Part shown: piece after piece, positions 1 to 11,028 of the stretch | Numbering within the stretch: position 1 is the first letter of the stretch | Layout: each line of letters starts with the position of its first letter | NCBI RefSeq assembly: GCF_050948215.1 | Contig: NC_135164.1 | Location: 7,631,116 to 7,695,115 of the forward strand | DNA: 64,000 bases | Source of the DNA: Halictus rubicundus | Lineage: Eukaryota > Arthropoda > Insecta > Hymenoptera > Halictidae | Direction of reading: 5' to 3' | Program-made: the position numbers and the translations under genes | Notes under the pieces: model-generated | Database searches by the model: none | What the model saw: the letters and a program-made list of their open reading frames with translations, nothing else | What the model was told of the DNA's origin: nothing

Positions 1-880
1 GAGAATTTCATCTTCATAATTCTCTTTTCATTTTATTACGAAGGAGACGAATCTTTTGTCAATATATTTTCCAAAAGATTGCAAGAATATATACGTGGTT
101 CATTTTTGGAAGGTACGACGAACTTTAATGAAAATATTAGTCGAAAGTTTCTTTTGTGGATCTCTGCCCTATATTTTGTATAAATTGTAATTTTCATTTT
201 CATTGTCGCTATCAGATAATGTGGGGAATAGCGAACTTTCTATGCGTACTGTCACGACGCATCGCGAGAATAGAACGCTAATGTTTCGTGTAACATGGAA
301 GCACGCGCGGATATGCTAAATGTGTTTGACGGCAGAGTACTTCAGCGGCTAAAAAGTAGAATAGCTAAAGATAGAAATACGATCGATAAAAACCGTCTGT
401 TACATACATACGCGCGTATGTTTAACCGTCCGCTAATATATGCTCTTTCGTTTCCGTGTGCTGGTCTTCGACCGACCACGCGAAGTTTCGAATTTCAAAA
501 CTCTCAACCACTCCTCTACACTCTGACACTTCCCGAAAAATTACACCGTAATTCAAAACAATTTTAACAGTACTAAATCCCTACCGAATAAATTGCTAAC
601 ATTTGCGGTATACGCTCAATTTTATATGCACAGAATCAGAAAATCATATGGAACAAAATTATTCTAGATAACAAAAAAAAATCTTAACACAGATTCGAAT
701 GCAAAGGGTTCATTATCGGTAACAACAAGAGAGTGCATTGACCGCATAGAAAATGATCGTGTTCATAATCAGTAACGTGTGCTGCAGTGATTAGCGTAGT
801 CAACTCTCCATCGTCCCCTCATCTCAATTTGTTCCTAGGTGTCAAATCGACACAATAGCAAAATATTAACTGCTAGTTCC
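1..880. other. AT-rich non-coding stretch
   Basis: The only long open frame (295-567, plus, 90 codons) has no recognisable motif and a composition like its surroundings. Nothing else is visible. Confidence 0.5.
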
Positions 881-884
881 AGGC

Positions 885-1373
885 CTATGCCGGAGTCATT
901 TCTGACCCGTACCGATATTTGACGAATACAGTTCTGTTCCGATATAAGGCGACGGCTCGGGACCGGTTTTCGTCGTATTTCGAACGTACTTCGAACTGTC
1001 GTATTTCGACATAATCCTTCAGCGACATTTTCCGTTGGAAACGGATGGAATACCGCCTCGTAATTTCAGACGAAGAAGAAGAGGGGAAAGTGATTTTCTA
1101 AATACAGTGACTTCTCTATATATGTCGCCAAGGCCTGGACGATAGACGTCGCGGAGTTATCCCCACTACCGCGGGGTATACCAAGGATTGTAGACACGGC
1201 ACGGCTCGGGTATGTCTCCTGCACGATACACGACGCCGACAAGACCCGCGTTGTTGACATATATCGAGAATGCACTGTAAACAACCTCGTCTTATATCGG
1301 AACAAAGATGAGCATATTGACTGTCGCCCGAGCTTATCCCTACAGCGACGGGTCACGAACGACTCCGGCATAG
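885..1373. mobile_element. Inverted-repeat DNA element with a nested TACAGTG MITE
   Basis: The two ends are inverted copies. CTATGCCGGAGTC at 885 and its complement ending at 1373 lie outermost; the motif TGTTCCGATATAAG lies further inside (around 934 and, inverted, around 1290-1303). A second fragment of the same end sits in reverse orientation at 47016-47099. The middle (1103-1279) is a separate TA-bounded MITE. The arms are diverged. No TSD is assigned and the superfamily is unknown. Confidence 0.5.
1103..1279 (+). mobile_element. TACAGTG-ended TA-target MITE, copy 1
   Basis: The ends are TACAGTGACTTCTCTATATA and, inverted, TACAGTGCATTCTCGATATA, about 25 bp of terminal inverted repeat with TA at both borders. 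The interior is GC-rich and shared with 10403-10636 and 31662-31796 (motifs CCGCGGTAG/TGGGGATA and CCGCGACGTTTATC). TA targets and CAGT termini resemble Tc1/mariner-pogo-Tigger elements; that assignment is inferred. There is no transposase. Confidence 0.75.
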
Positions 1374-2790
1374 CGCAGGGACGGTTAATCTGATAAGTAA
1401 TTAACTTTTCAAATTAACTCGTTGGAAATGGAGGCCCACGGTGAAATGAACGATGACAATTAAAAACCTGTATTTTTCGTGTCGCGTCGCTTTAGCAGGC
1501 GAGGCGGGGTGCGCGACATTTCGACGAACCTCTGCATCGTCTTCGACACGAAGCAATAATAATCGACCTTCGCGCTGAGAGGTCAGTTCGCGAGTTCGAA
1601 AGGGACTGGGAATGATGTTAATGCGGCATCCACGACCCAGTACGTCCGTCAAACGCTTGTCTCGTGACTGGGTGCCATAAACGGGCCATCCTTCCGTGCA
1701 GGAAACGGAAAGCCAGGAGGAGAAGGAGGATAGGGGGGGGGGGGAGAGAAACGTTGTTTTAGGATTCGCGAGCTATCTTAGCTGGCGCATATCGGCGGTT
1801 ATGTATTGGTATTGTATTTATATCGCAGCTTCTGCCGGCCGACACGGGGGTTCAACTGGGTCAATTAGCTACTATTCATAGTGCTCTTCGATCGCGGGAG
1901 CCCGACTGAGTTATGATCGCGGTGGTAAGCGCGCCGTACGTGTGCGTGCGTGCGTGTGTGCGTGTGTGTGTGTTCGCGCGCATGTGTCCGTACACGCGAA
2001 GTTCGAAGCCGCGAGAAGGAAGAAAACACACGCGTGCGCGTCCCCGGCAACGTTTGTTTTAACCGTGCACCGGAGAACCGGTGCAACGAGCGTGCAACCT
2101 ACGTCAGAGAGCGTGCAGAGTGCAGCCGTGCATCGGCGTGCAGCGGGGACCGCGGACCGGCCGGATTTTCTCACGCGATCACTTCTAACCGACGATCTTG
2201 GATCATCGATTGGTTTCGTCTGCTGAATCCGAGCCGCAGACTCGTTCCTAGAATTATCATGTTTCGAGCAGATATCGCGTCGGGACGATGATGCCCGGGA
2301 AGAACCACGGCTACTCGGTTGCACCGAGCAGAACGGTCCACGGCCGTTTCGACGATCTCGATGCAGCATGATCGTGTCGAGTGCACTCTCGGTTGCTCAG
2401 TCGTTCACCTTGGAGTTCTGCACTGTTTCCACAGAAAGCCGGAGCGCGGTTTCTAAATCTTTTTTCGCCGGCGAGCCGATTCTTCTCGTTTCGAATTCGT
2501 CTCGACACGCTCGTTCCTTTGCCGCGCTTTCGACAGAGATCATGTTCCCCGTGAAATTATTGTGGACTGCGTGACAAGTATGTTGCTCGGACCGTGATCT
2601 CAGCGTGTTTCCAATTCTCAATTCAGTTCCCAAATCAGTTTCCTTTCAATATTCGTAAAGTACATATTGCTGATGTGACCGAACAGGTAATCTAGTTTCG
2701 CTATTTAACACGTGTCTTCCGATTTCTATATTTTCGAATTCTGATCTCATCTTTCGGTGATGCTATTCGATTATTTTAAGTCGTTTCGAG
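1374..2790. other. Non-coding, with a CpG-rich patch and GT repeat
   Basis: 1730-1745 contains a poly-G run and 1938-1973 a GTGC/GT microsatellite. From about 1900 to 2600 the DNA is CpG-rich, with open frames on both strands that shadow one another and match no family I know. It could be a promoter-associated CpG region, but no core promoter motif stands out. Confidence 0.45.
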
Positions 2791-2794
2791 TTAA

Positions 2795-3006
2795 CCCCTT
2801 GTCTTAGAATGTCGAGTGAGAATCGTGATGAAGATGTATGTTATTAATTTCCTTCGAACCGAAGTAAAATTATATTTTGTTGTAGTTGATATATATATAT
2901 CCTTTGGAGAAAACATACAATAAATATAAAGTATCTTTCTTTTTCTATGAAGTTCTGAAGGACGAAGAATTTCTAATCATTATAATTACAAAATAAATGC
3001 AAGGGG
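2795..3006 (-). mobile_element. TTAA-target MITE, family C copy 1
   Basis: TTAA at 2791-2794 and 3007-3010 bounds the inverted ends CCCCTTGTC and GCAAGGGG. The reverse complement matches the element at 18651-18846 over most of its length (shared ATAATGATTAGAAATTCTTC). A TTAA duplication with CCC termini is the signature of piggyBac non-autonomous elements. It has no coding capacity. Confidence 0.75.
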
Positions 3007-3010
3007 TTAA

Positions 3011-3533
3011 AGAAACTGTGATTAAAATTCTCCAAAGAAACAATAAATTTTCATTTAACTTCTGTCACCCACATTTCATTTGCAAAAATTCTTGTTCCGT
3101 GCGAGGATTCACAATCCACAAATGGCTGACACGCCTGTAATATGTGTCAAACCTATTTCACTTCCGGAATTAAAAGTATGCGATGCAGATTACGCAAAGA
3201 TTTATAGTGCGTACGGTGACGGTGTTGTTAACAAACGTACCATTTAAAAGTGGATGAATTATGAACAAAACAAATGTTGCAATAGACGACCAAAACCAAA
3301 GGTCATCGATGCGACGATTAACTGCGGAGTTTAATTTGAAAAATCCCTCACGCAATTAAAATCGAGCAATGACGAGTACACATATCGAACGCAGGCTGCT
3401 ATTATAAATTTTACGGAAAAAGTAAAGCAAAATGAGAAAGAATTTTTATTTGAAATTAATAATTCATTAACGTCAACCGCACCGCGATGGAGCTTTGAGT
3501 TGACGTGTATGCACGTCGAACACAGTTAACTGG
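3011..3533. other. AT-rich non-coding stretch
   Basis: No gene, RNA or element boundary is recognised. Confidence 0.4.
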
Positions 3534-3537
3534 TTAA

Positions 3538-3749
3538 CCCTTAAGTGCATAGGCAAACTAAATATTAGGAACATGAATGCATACATGGGGTCCATTGAGG
3601 ACCCCACTAACCTAATTCCTTGCTAACTTTGATTACAGCAACAATTTATTTCTGTAAAATTTCTGTAAACTAAAAATGGCGCGGCTAAAAATGTTAACAC
3701 AAACTCGAACACTGGGGTCCTTTGCGGACCCCACTCATGCACTCAAGGG
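3538..3749 (+). mobile_element. TTAA-target MITE, family D copy 1
   Basis: TTAA (3534-3537, 3750-3753) flanks the inverted ends CCCTTAAGTGCAT and ATGCACTCAAGGG. Two internal near-palindromes, GGGGTCCATTGAGGACCCCA and GGGGTCCTTTGCGGACCCCA, lie near the two ends and can form small hairpins. A close copy is at 58595-58840. piggyBac-like by target and termini. Confidence 0.82.
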
Positions 3750-3753
3750 TTAA

Positions 3754-4888
3754 GGAAATTAAGGATACAATCCAGCAAAATTCAAGACGCGATTGCAATT
3801 GCAAACACATCAACAATCACAACAGCAGTCACTTTTCGCAAGTGCACAGCGATATATCGTTGTTCCGGGCTAAAAGGGTTAACAGATAAGCGGTATGACA
3901 CTGGAAACGCGCACGCAGCCTCCGAGTTCACAAAGATTTCTGAACAAACATATTCCATTACTCGCAACCTCCCGTTTCATGTAGCGTCATCATTTTTCCG
4001 AGGAAATCCGCGCAGTGCCGTACCCGTTTAATTGCCGCAGGTACTCCGAACTCCGTCGGACGCATATATCAAATCGAAAGGTGCTAGGCGGCGGCCGTAA
4101 AATATTCCGGCAATGAATATTTCAAGAGACCCGTGATAAGGAAGTGTGATAAGCGATCGCGAGGGCAAGCCCCGCTCCAGGAATCGTAATGTTCTTGAAA
4201 CGCACACGGTGGTTGGCCGTCGATCGTCTAAAAATAGTCCGCGAGTTTCGTAACTTTTTGCCACGCTCTCCAAAGAGGTGTGTAAAACATTCCTGCGGTT
4301 AAGGCAGAGCCTTTTATTTAGAAACTTGCGCCATTCTTTCCTCTGCATTTGGCATCTGGGTTGTTGCAACACACGCCCTGCACCGTGTGTCTTATCCAGC
4401 TGCGCGTGCATGCTTCTCGGTAGCAACGCCGGCCCGGCCCGCTCCGGCCCGCTCCGGCCCGACCTGGCCATTTATTTACATATCGATTACTCGCGAAAAT
4501 AAAACGCTTCGGGGATCCCGAGAAATCGAAACGGGTCAACAAGTCGTTGGACGATCAGCCGAATCGATCAAACTACGAGGAAACTCCAAGCCACAGTGCT
4601 CATTTTTATTTTTAATTATTCCGGAAAGTTTGTAACAGTGACACAAGTTTAGCAACACTTCCCACAGTTCTGACGGACCGTGTGCAGTGCTACAATTAGA
4701 CAAAAAATTGTTTATGCGTCTTCTGTGGCAATAATTGAACAGACTCTTGTATGCAGCCATTTTAAACTATTTTATTCGTGGTTTACTATATTTTTAAGGT
4801 GTCCTAATTTTTAGGAAGCATTATTTACAATAGTACAGTAAGCCACGATTAAATTTCGCTGAAGTTTGCCAATCCCCACTCTTCCCCT
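3754..4888. other. Non-coding stretch containing half of a duplicated segment
   Basis: 4293-4425 is related to 6169-6300 (separate entry). 4433-4465 repeats the 10-mer GGCCCGCTCC. Overlapping open frames around 4028-4635 are not recognised. Confidence 0.4.
4293..4425 (+). repeat. Diverged duplicated segment, copy 1
   Basis: Matches 6169-6300 in the same orientation without gaps through the first ~80 bases. Shared blocks include CTGCGGTTA, TTATTTAG, GCGCCAT and TGGCATCTGGGT; a weaker match runs on to TCCAGCTGC. Substitutions are not concentrated at third positions of any frame, so a coding origin is not supported. The nature of the segment is unknown. Confidence 0.6.
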
Positions 4889-4893
4889 CAGCG

Positions 4894-5880
4894 CACAGTA
4901 GGGTATTTGACCCGAAAAGCCGGAAAAAATTATTTAAGCGTTATATATAGGCTCAATGCCATAATGTAGTAGGTCGTTGAATTCGTCTTAACATCAGCTA
5001 TAACGTTATGAAATCAAAAATATATCTTAACGGTTAAAAAATTAAATTGATCCTCACTTTTTATAAAAGAAAGATTTTCTCCGAAATTTTATGTATTGAA
5101 ATTTGTAGACATCTGAATACTATTAATCTTTTGTTCGAACCTTCTCTTCCTCAGATTATCGGAAACCCTTGAAAAATCGTGAAAAAAGTATTTTTACACG
5201 TAAATTATGTTAAAATGCCGTAAATTATTATTTTAATACAAAATATATAGATCGTGAAATGTTTTAATAAGTAGATATGTATTTGAAGAATATTTTTAAA
5301 TTATTACCATTAATTTGCGTACGTAAAGCACTTCTAAACGCTAATACTAAATTAGCTATAAAACGTCAATCTGGACAAATCTGGAACCGAACTTTATTAG
5401 CTTGGAATCACAAATCTCTACCGAATATAATGAGACGAAAAAGACCATCGGGACTCACTCAGAACCATAATAAAATCGTTAATGAAGTCTTATAATTGTA
5501 AAAATAATTTCTGAATTATTGGTCATATACAAACATTAATAACTTTATAAATAAGTATAATAAAAAAATGAAAACAGTCTGAAAGTGTAGTCCATACTTA
5601 CCTAAAAGATATCGATAATGCAAAAAATTACACAGCTGTTTTAAAGCATGTAAAAATCACTCATAAACGTACGATGTGTTATAGCATGATCGGAAAGGCA
5701 ACACAAGTTCATAGAATCTCTTGACTTTCGATGAAGTTTAGAGATTCATAGACTTACAAATGAATAAAAAAAATTTAGTACATTGTTCTCCACAACTTCG
5801 AGCAATAACATAAATAACAGTTTACGTGAAATTTTTGAAATGATTTTTTTCCGGCTTTTCGGGCCAAATACCCCACTGTG
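4894..5880 (+). mobile_element. Transib-like non-autonomous DNA transposon, 987 bp
   Basis: It is flanked by a perfect 5-bp duplication CAGCG (4889-4893, 5881-5885). The terminal inverted repeats are about 40 bp: CACAGTA + GGGTATTTGACC + CGAAAAGCCGG at the left, and CACAGTG + GGGTATTTGGCC + CGAAAAGCCGG read inward from the right. GC-rich 5-bp target duplications and CACWRTG termini are the hallmarks of Transib, the superfamily related to RAG1. The heptamer, 12-base spacer and A-rich block echo a 12-RSS. The AT-rich interior has small open frames (5277-5495 plus, 72 codons) that I cannot match to a transposase. It is non-autonomous. Confidence 0.8.
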
Positions 5881-5885
5881 CAGCG

Positions 5886-6646
5886 TAGCGTTTGAAATTT
5901 GTGAGATTAGCCACGGATTTCTGCATCGTGAAATATAATTCGCAGTGAAAAGTAGCTTCGGATCGAGTTCGGGAGCTTGTGTGTGTTGCAAATCATCGGG
6001 ATCGATTTTCGCGTCGACAAGGTACGCGGCGAACGGCCTTAGAAAAGGAATGGACGCCGGATCCTGGTCGCGGAAGCGATTATGTACCGAGGCACTATTT
6101 TATAAATATTAATATCGGCGACTGCTCGTTTCAGAGGCATCGCGAAGCGGGGGAAGGGCTGTACGCCGGTCTGCGGTTAGGGCAGAACCTGTTATTTAGT
6201 AACTCGCGCCATACCTTCTCCCGCGTATGGCATCTGGGTCGCTGCAATGCACCGCGGTGTCGCCTGTCCAGCTGCATTGCACAGGACATGTTTATGGGTG
6301 CCTCGACCCGAGCAAACGGTCAGCTCTACTGACTCACCGTGCGAAACTAATGTCGCGCAGCCGTTGCGTTTCGAACAACTCAAGTTCCGTCTCGGACGTC
6401 CACTCAAATCGGCTGGTTAGGTATGAACGCATCGGTATACTTCCGTGCGGCGCGCGCCACCGCCGTATACCACCGGGGCCATTTTTCCGCCGCGTGCCGT
6501 TTAACCTTGGAAGATTGCATCACGCCACGAGGACGTTTGTTACCTGCCGCCGAGGAATGAATGGACCGGCGAAGCTGTGTGTGTGTGTGTGTGTGCGATC
6601 GAGCCCGTGAAACGCTTTGGAAAACTCTGTGCTCGATGGACCAGTT
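5886..6646. other. Non-coding stretch with duplicated segment and TG repeat
   Basis: Holds 6169-6300 and a (TG)n run at 6576-6595. The 117-codon plus-strand frame at 5979-6332 overlaps the duplication and is probably accidental. Confidence 0.4.
6169..6300 (+). repeat. Diverged duplicated segment, copy 2
   Basis: Partner of 4293-4425, 1.88 kb away in the same orientation, with the Transib-like element lying between the two copies. It has the same blocks (CTGCGGTTA, TTATTTAG-AACT, GCGCCAT, TGGCATCTGGGT). No third copy was seen. Confidence 0.6.
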
Positions 6647-6716
6647 TTTGGGTAAAATGGCACGATTTTGATACGCTTATAGGAACACCTCCCATGGGAT
6701 ACCGTAGAGTAATTAG

Positions 6717-7147
6717 TAGACTGCGGATTTTATGAGTCCATGCAAAATTGGGTAGGCGTATTTTAACCCTTTGCACTCTCGGCACTATTTTCATTGTAGA
6801 ACTAAATTTTTCTTCCGTCTTAGAATATTTTTATTTTATTGATACGAAACTGATCCGATTTACACGTATGATATTTAAATGTTTAGTAATCTATTGAATC
6901 AAAATTTTGTAATGTTTTTTGTAATTTCTCTGAAATAATGCCACAACAATTTCTAGCGGTGCTTCAGAGTCACCACTCGAGTGCAAAGGGTTAAAACTGT
7001 GAAAACATTAGGAAAATTTTGAAATACTGTTATCTCATTTTCAACCTATTAGACATAGTACGAAAGAAAATAAATTACCATTTCACTCCAGTCTGTTGCA
7101 ATTCAGGTAGAAAATTTTTATTTTGTATAACCATCCGTAGTCCAGTA
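6717..7147 (+). mobile_element. TAGACTGCGG-ended TA-target element carrying a nested TTAA MITE
   Basis: The left end is TAGACTGCGGATTTTATG. The right end is a degenerate inverted copy (ATCCGTAGTCCAGTA). 6763-6994 is a nested piggyBac-like MITE. The DNA right of the insertion (6995-7080, AACATTAGGAAAATTTTGAA...) recurs right of the same MITE at 21451-21560 and, inverted and without the insert, at 33060-33200. A 33-bp diverged direct repeat (6647-6679 and 7220-7251, TTTGGGTAAAATGGCAC) brackets the whole complex. Confidence 0.65.
6767..6990 (+). mobile_element. TTAA-target MITE, family B copy 1
   Basis: TTAA (6763-6766, 6991-6994) bounds the ends CCCTTTGCACTC and GAGTGCAAAGGG, a perfect 12-bp inverted repeat with CCC termini. 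The interior is AT-rich. Partial or diverged relatives are at 21231-21446 and 31838-32094. piggyBac-like, with no coding capacity. Confidence 0.85.
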
Positions 7148-7251
7148 ATTATAAATAGTAACTAGTTTCAGGCAAGACTAAAGGTGTGCTAGGATAGTCA
7201 TCGTTCTCAGAAGAGCGAATTTGGGTAAAATGGCACACTTCTGATACGCTT

Positions 7252-10200
7252 TTGCCGGTGAATCGATAATAAATTGTATTCCACGCTGATTACTTACACA
7301 ATACTGATTGTGAGTGATTCGAGTTCGCAGGAAAACATAATCGATTGCATTCTGAATTGCGTCAGGCGGTGCGCGACACGCACAAATCGATTCCGAAATT
7401 TGTGTTGCGCTGGTTGCTCGCGAGAATTTCCAGCTGATGATTCAGAAGTTGTAATTTGTGACCTTGTGCTACTCCACTGCGAATTCTTTCATGGTTGTGG
7501 CGATGCGTAAGGTTTGTGAGTGTTATTAGTTGATACGTAGAGTCTACTAATCGAGTACACGTAAAATAAACAATGAACGTAACAGATTTAATCGCCATCA
7601 AGTTCAACAATGTCGAAACGTTTTCAAGCACTTGCGAATATTTTTGCACACGGAAACATTAAGGTCAACGTATGGAAGACTTTCAATTATGCAAAGCAGA
7701 AAATTAACTGTCGTCGATTTAATTATATCCCGCGTCAATCATCTGCGAGGTAGTACTTCGTTTTTGACAACGATTAATTATAATTGCATCACGGTATACT
7801 TATTGGATACTTTAAGCAGGACACTGTCAACGAAATTGTCAATTGTAGAATTGTATTCTCATTCGTTACTGTAAAATAAAATTTACTATTGAATCGTTTC
7901 AAATTTCTTCTTTTCAATTTTTACCTGATTTCGTCATTTTCGTCACAATAATTATCAATTCATGCTTCGTTAAGTTTCAGTTGTATCAGAGGTTTATTTC
8001 ACTTAAATGAATCTTCTTATTTCTTGTTTTATTATGTATATTATTTATTATATATATTATTATGTGTTTTGTGAATGAAAACGTACTACTTTTGCAGACC
8101 AAAATCGTCGACATTCCGTTTTTCGTGACCGGACAGAACGGAATGCTAATCATGGTAGGACAAATGAAGTGTGCCACTTTCCGTAACGCACGTCGAAATG
8201 CAGTAAAACCGGCCATTTCGAATTTTGTGCAGCCAAATTGACGATTCGCAACACTGTCCGTTCGGTCGTTGAAGTCTCTGCGTGCGGTCGCGTGCGGCAG
8301 GCATTCAAATTACCGCGGCGCATAGTGATTCACAACATCGTTGTCTCAGTTGAAACAGTTCAACTTGCACACGAAAACGAATCGAGCTACATTAATTCAA
8401 GACCAAACGGCTTTTACTACATAGACAACTGTTATTCGTATCAATAAATACATAATCCTTCGGACCTATTAAATTTTAAAGAAAATTAAGTCTACATTCT
8501 TTTATATTATATTCATCTTCGTGTCGAACCGTAACCACCAACATTATTGACAAATATTTACTCATCCCTAATGATATTTCCTTCAAACATTGAAATAACT
8601 TATTGAATGATTGCAAAACTAGATTTCCAGAAACATTAATCTTCCAAGAAAAACCTATTTTACGAGAGAGGAATCTGCCAGTTTGTGAAATGTTGAAAGA
8701 CAGTGCTATAAAATGGCGGTGGCCGGATAATCGGTTAACCCGTTGCCTGCAAATGAGACTATTTTCAATTTTTATGTTTAAATCGGGCATTTTTGCAATC
8801 GCTTAGGGCTTATGTCAATTCTTAGCTGCCAACATTCCGATACGAAACCGCTTTGAGTGGCGGCCGAAATATTCTCGGCTCATGTTAGACGACTATGCGA
8901 GACGTCTCGTAAATCAGGCGGATCGCGCAACCGCCTGTTGCCATTCATAATGCTCGTAAATCGAACACCGTTTCCACGGAATCGTCGCGCGGGTGTTTTT
9001 CTCACGGCCGCGTGCACCACCGGATCCGCGCGAGTGTAACGTGAATTTCGATCCGTTGCGTTACGCAACCGAGCGATCGAGAGGATCGTGAGCGGACACC
9101 TGTGCGTTTCACTATACGGAAGGACAACATCTGTACCGTCGCGTCGCGTCGCGTCGCGTCTGGTCTCGTCGTATCGCTCGTAGGAGTACACTTGGAAAAC
9201 GCAAACGAGCGTGCAAGCCGCAGAAGGTCGCGTCTCGCCTAAGGTTTTTGTTTATTTTTAAACTTTCCGATCGTGCGACACGGCTGCAGCCCACGCGTCA
9301 ATGGGACGCGATGCATCTCCCGGGAGTCGGTCCTTAGTCGGCGATGATTTCATCCATGATCGTTATGTGCTTACGACAATCTAATTACCCGTGACTTTTC
9401 AACGAAGCCACCGGTTGCGACACAACGATCTACGCGCGATCGAGAGCACGCGCACACCCACACTCCGCTCGGAAACGTTTCCGCGGGTTAAACTGTCTCC
9501 TTGTCTCGCCGAACATCCTGATAACGAAGGATTGATAACGAAGTGGAGTCAGTCAGGCATTCGTCGAACTGAATATCAGCGCATCGTTCGTTTCTCGGCG
9601 ATAAAAATGCGTTACGCTATCACGATGGATCGTTATGCAAAATAGAAATTTTCTGCGTCAATTGCGAGCACCAGGAGCGACATAGAATTTTACTTTTTCT
9701 CTATTAAGATTTTCTCTATTTACTTTTTTTCTATTTTCTCTATTTTCTCTTTTTCTCTATTGTATGACTTACGAACGATCTCCTTGAGATTTTCTGATGA
9801 TCTCGCTGTTCTGTACTTCACCTATCTACTTTCGTCATAAATCCATAAAGTCGAGTTTAGTTGTCATAAGTCGAGTGTGCGGAGTGTGAATCACGCCGGG
9901 TAACGACACCACGATCGTGGATCGAGAGTGTGAACAATTAGGAACAACCACGAGAACATCTTTTCGGTTAACGGAAAGCAAACTGTGAGCTGCTCTTATC
10001 GGAAGATTGTCAAATCGACTGTGTTTACTGTGCTTTCCGAGCGATACTGAGTTTTGGACGAGCAGTTACTGAAGAGATGTTCCTTCAAATAATAAGAAAG
10101 TTTTCGCAATTCGTTCGTGCAAATAAATATGATATTTTGCGAGCTGAGTCATGAATTAATTAGTTATTTCAGAACTTTCTATTGTGACACATCGCATTCT

Positions 10201-10402
10201 GAGGAAACAGTATACCGTTTGATGATTAATACCCATTCTGCAAGTTTCGATTCGCAAAACCTACAAGTCACCTCAATCTTACCTCAATTATTACCTTAAC
10301 CTCAATCTTAGAACAGAGACCTCAATAAAGTGACGAACTCATAACTCTGCTGACGCAATTCATAGCGCTTCAAACAAGAGTCTCTCAAGTCCGTCAAACG
10401 AG
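7252..10402. other. Non-coding stretch, no gene recognised
   Basis: 7252-8850 is AT-rich. 8857-9500 is CpG-rich with a GTCGC pentamer run (9137-9160). 9690-9760 is a TTTTCTCTA-type pyrimidine stretch. Short open frames throughout have no recognisable content. Confidence 0.4.
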
Positions 10403-10636
10403 TACAGTGTTTACTCGATATACGTCCAAAAGACGGGTCTGGCCAGAGACATATATCGGATAGGAGATACTATTCTTCGATCCACGCCGAACGTGAAAAA
10501 GGACAGCGAAGCTCTAAAGGCGACCAAGGTCTCTCGAGCTTCTTGGCCCCTCACGGGGTATACGCCGCGGTAGCGGGGATAATTCCGCGACGTTTATCAT
10601 CCAGGCCTTCACCACATATATCGAGAAATCACTGTA
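10403..10636 (-). mobile_element. TACAGTG-ended TA-target MITE, copy 2
   Basis: 234 bp from TACAGTGTTTACTCGATATA to the inverted end TATATCGAGAAATCACTGTA. It contains the GC-rich block CCGCGGTAGCGGGGATAA and CCGCGACGTTTATC shared with the 31.7-kb copy in the same orientation and with the 1.1-kb copy inverted. Confidence 0.75.
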
Positions 10637-11028
10637 GCAGGATTTAGGACCGATTCCCGGCGATGGAGTACAATTAGTTGAGAACATCGGCGCCGATACG
10701 AGCCTGCTTTCACGTTTCAGCTGTTTGCGATGCAAATACAGGCTTCAATTACGAAAAAGCGGGCGAAGATAAGGCGACGGCACCGGAGCAACTTGCCATC
10801 GGCCTGCCAGTTTATCAGGCTTGCCAAACACCATCGTTTCGAGCGAATATCGAGCGTCACGACGATGTTGATATCAATGTACACGTTGCATTTAAAAAAT
10901 AACGAATTTCTTTTTTAGACATGTCACTCGCGAAATCTGTAATTTACCGGTTGGACTAGTTGCTGCAAATTTTTCGCTGTTCATGCTTTTCGTCAAATTA
11001 TATTTACGTCGCGCTTCTAAATCACTTC
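10637..11028. other. Non-coding spacer
   Basis: Between the MITE and the minisatellite; nothing recognised. Confidence 0.4.

Noticed and set aside
5277..5495. 72-codon frame inside the Transib-like element as a transposase remnant
   Set aside because: No RAG1/Transib core motif or other transposase signature can be seen; the interior is AT-rich and stop-dense around it.
4293..6300. Coding origin for the duplicated segment (both copies translate similarly: LLFRNLRHSF / LLFSNSRHTF)
   Set aside because: Substitutions fall on all three codon positions, and the frame similarity only reflects a gap-free DNA match.
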